A DNA stretch of 32,454 bases, from assembly GCA_018657885.1 (NCBI GenBank), contig JABHWG010000026.1, positions 1-32,454 on the forward strand, read 5' to 3'. This document shows positions 31,022 through 32,454 of this stretch, piece by piece; the stretch's first letter is position 1, and each line of letters begins with the position of its first letter. This DNA is from Pelagibacteraceae bacterium. GTDB taxonomy: Bacteria > Pseudomonadota > Alphaproteobacteria > HIMB59 > GCA-002718135. The notes under the pieces are model-generated. The model had not been told where the DNA came from and searched no databases. It was given only the letters and a program-made list of their open reading frames with translations. The translations under genes were made by a program, and so were the position numbers.

Positions 31022-31068
31022 GATCTCATAGGCTGTGGATAAAATAAAATCAATAATTTACTTTAAAA

Positions 31069-31986
31069 TCACTCAAATTTAACTGAATTTATATCAATTT
31101 CATCCGGAAACTTATCAAATTTGTGAAAAATTTCTAATTTTGATGAATTCCACCAGGTATGTTGTCGTTTAACATAATTTCTAGTGACTTGTTGTCCTTT
31201 CACAATACATTCTTCTAAAGTGGTGTCATTTTCTAAATATTTTTTAATTTCTGGGACCCCGTGAGCTCTCATTACAGGCAAAGATTCATTTAGGTTTTCA
31301 CCTAATAAACTTTTAACCTCTTCTATTGCACCTCCATTAATCATTTTAATAAATCTAGAATTAACTATCTCATAATTTTTCTTTCGATCAGGTAAAAATA
31401 ATATTAATTTAAAATTATAATTTTTAATAAATGATTTATTTTCATTTAATTTCCATTCACTAAATTTTTTCCCAGTAGTTTCAAAAACTTCCCAAATTCT
31501 CCTCAAGCGAACATTATCATTTATATTAATTTCCTTAAGTGAATCTGGATCTATGTTTTTAATTTGATTAATAAGAAAATCTTTGCCAAATTTTGTTAAA
31601 ATTCTTTCTGACTCAATTTTTATTTCCTCAGGTATAGAAGGAATATTAATTATACCATTGATTAAAGTATTTATATACAACCCAGTTCCTCCAACTAAAA
31701 TAGGAGTAATATTTTTTTCAAAACTTTCTTCAATAACTTTAGATGCATCCTTACACCACTTTTCAACATTATATCTTTTACCACCATCAACATAACCATA
31801 TAAGGAATGTTCAACATTATTCATGTCTTCTGTTGTTGGTCGTGCTGTTAAGATACTTAAATTCTTATAGACTTGCATACTATCTGAATTAATTATTATT
31901 CCATTTAATTTTTTTGCAAGATCTAAAGAAAATTTGGATTTTCCAGTAGCTGTTGGACCAGCTATAACAAAAACAGCTTTTATCAA
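31069..31986 (-). CDS. miaA: tRNA dimethylallyltransferase
   Basis: P-loop AGPTATGKSKFSLDLA; INSDSMQVYKNLSILTARP; VGGTGLYINTLI. Confidence 0.96.
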   Translation of the reverse strand: MIKAVFVIAGPTATGKSKFSLDLAKKLNGIIINSDSMQVYKNLSILTARPTTEDMNNVEHSLYGYVDGGKRYNVEKWCKDASKVIEESFEKNITPILVGGTGLYINTLINGIINIPSIPEEIKIESERILTKFGKDFLINQIKNIDPDSLKEININDNVRLRRIWEVFETTGKKFSEWKLNENKSFIKNYNFKLILFLPDRKKNYEIVNSRFIKMINGGAIEEVKSLLGENLNESLPVMRAHGVPEIKKYLENDTTLEECIVKGQQVTRNYVKRQHTWWNSSKLEIFHKFDKFPDEIDINSVKFE

Positions 31987-32454
31987 TTAATAAGAAACTT
32001 TATTGTTACCCAGCTCTTCTCCTCACCTCTTTGAATTTTCAATAATAGAGACGATCTTCCTGTTTCTTTGTACTTATCAACGATTAATAATAATGACTTT
32101 ATTGAACTAACTATCTCCCTATTTACTTCTAAAATTATATCTCCCTTTACCAAATTAACAGTTTCAGAATTAACCTTATTAACTAGAACTCCTTTTGAAT
32201 CTTTAGTTTTGGTAACAGTGATACCAAGAGATTTAACAAAACTTTCTTCAATTTTTTTTTCTTTATTTTGGAGATTTTTTTTAGTAAAAGTTTGTTCTGG
32301 CAATTCCCCAAGTTCAACTTGAATAATAATTTTTTTATTTTTACGCCAAATTTCTACATTAGCAACAGAGCCAATATCAGACTCAGCTACAACTCTTGGA
32401 AGATCAGTCATCTTGATAATATCAATTTCATTAAATCTTAAAATTATATCACCA
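31983..32454 (-). CDS. degP: Do/DegP-like periplasmic serine protease, C-terminal PDZ region, 5' end beyond window
   Basis: Frame open to the window edge (GDIILRFNEIDIIKMTDLPRVVAESDIGSVANVEIWRKNK). PDZ2-like GVLVNKVNSETVNLVKGDIILEVN. ATGA overlap with miaA. Confidence 0.87.
   Translation of the reverse strand, partial: GDIILRFNEIDIIKMTDLPRVVAESDIGSVANVEIWRKNKKIIIQVELGELPEQTFTKKNLQNKEKKIEESFVKSLGITVTKTKDSKGVLVNKVNSETVNLVKGDIILEVNREIVSSIKSLLLIVDKYKETGRSSLLLKIQRGEEKSWVTIKFLIN

Noticed and set aside
31022-31068. Possible ilv attenuator/leader upstream of ilvB
   Set aside because: Gap is only 47 nt, no leader peptide with Ile/Val/Leu codons and no terminator hairpin visible.

Overview
AT-rich (roughly 30% GC by eye), gene-dense chromosomal window. 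Protein content and 1-4 nt gene overlaps suggest a streamlined marine alphaproteobacterium (SAR11/AEGEAN-169-like); this is inference only. Plus strand, left end: partial rpe, a LysR regulator, an unlisted 27-codon very basic mini-ORF, an AhpD/CMD-family protein, sbmA, fxsA. Minus strand 13.8->3.5 kb: lhgO-like, gpsA, deoC, a double-domain aldehyde dehydrogenase (ALDH16-like), RbsD/FucU, ribokinase, an unlisted 58-aa membrane ORF, sbcB, uppP, and a DHDPS/NAL-family lyase. Centre: an ABC substrate-binding protein on plus, a shared hairpin terminator, and a GMC oxidoreductase on minus. Minus strand 32.4->16.9 kb: degP (partial), miaA, ilvB, ilvN, ilvC, leuA, mreBCD, mrdA, rodA, livGFHM, tightly packed. 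No rRNA, tRNA, CRISPR, transposon or phage signal was seen. The signals most worth a second look are: (a) a 27-aa Arg/Lys-rich ORF at 1555-1638 behind a near-consensus promoter, possibly bTHX-like; (b) a candidate ~65-nt sRNA at 16850-16917 with a G7 tract and a hairpin-plus-U8 end; (c) a hairpin sequestering the Shine-Dalgarno of the CMD gene at 1682-1699; (d) a 58-aa membrane ORF at 6801-6977; (e) the deoC-ALDH16-FucU-RbsK cluster. Nothing here clearly proves a new defence or mobile system; most of the window is ordinary housekeeping.
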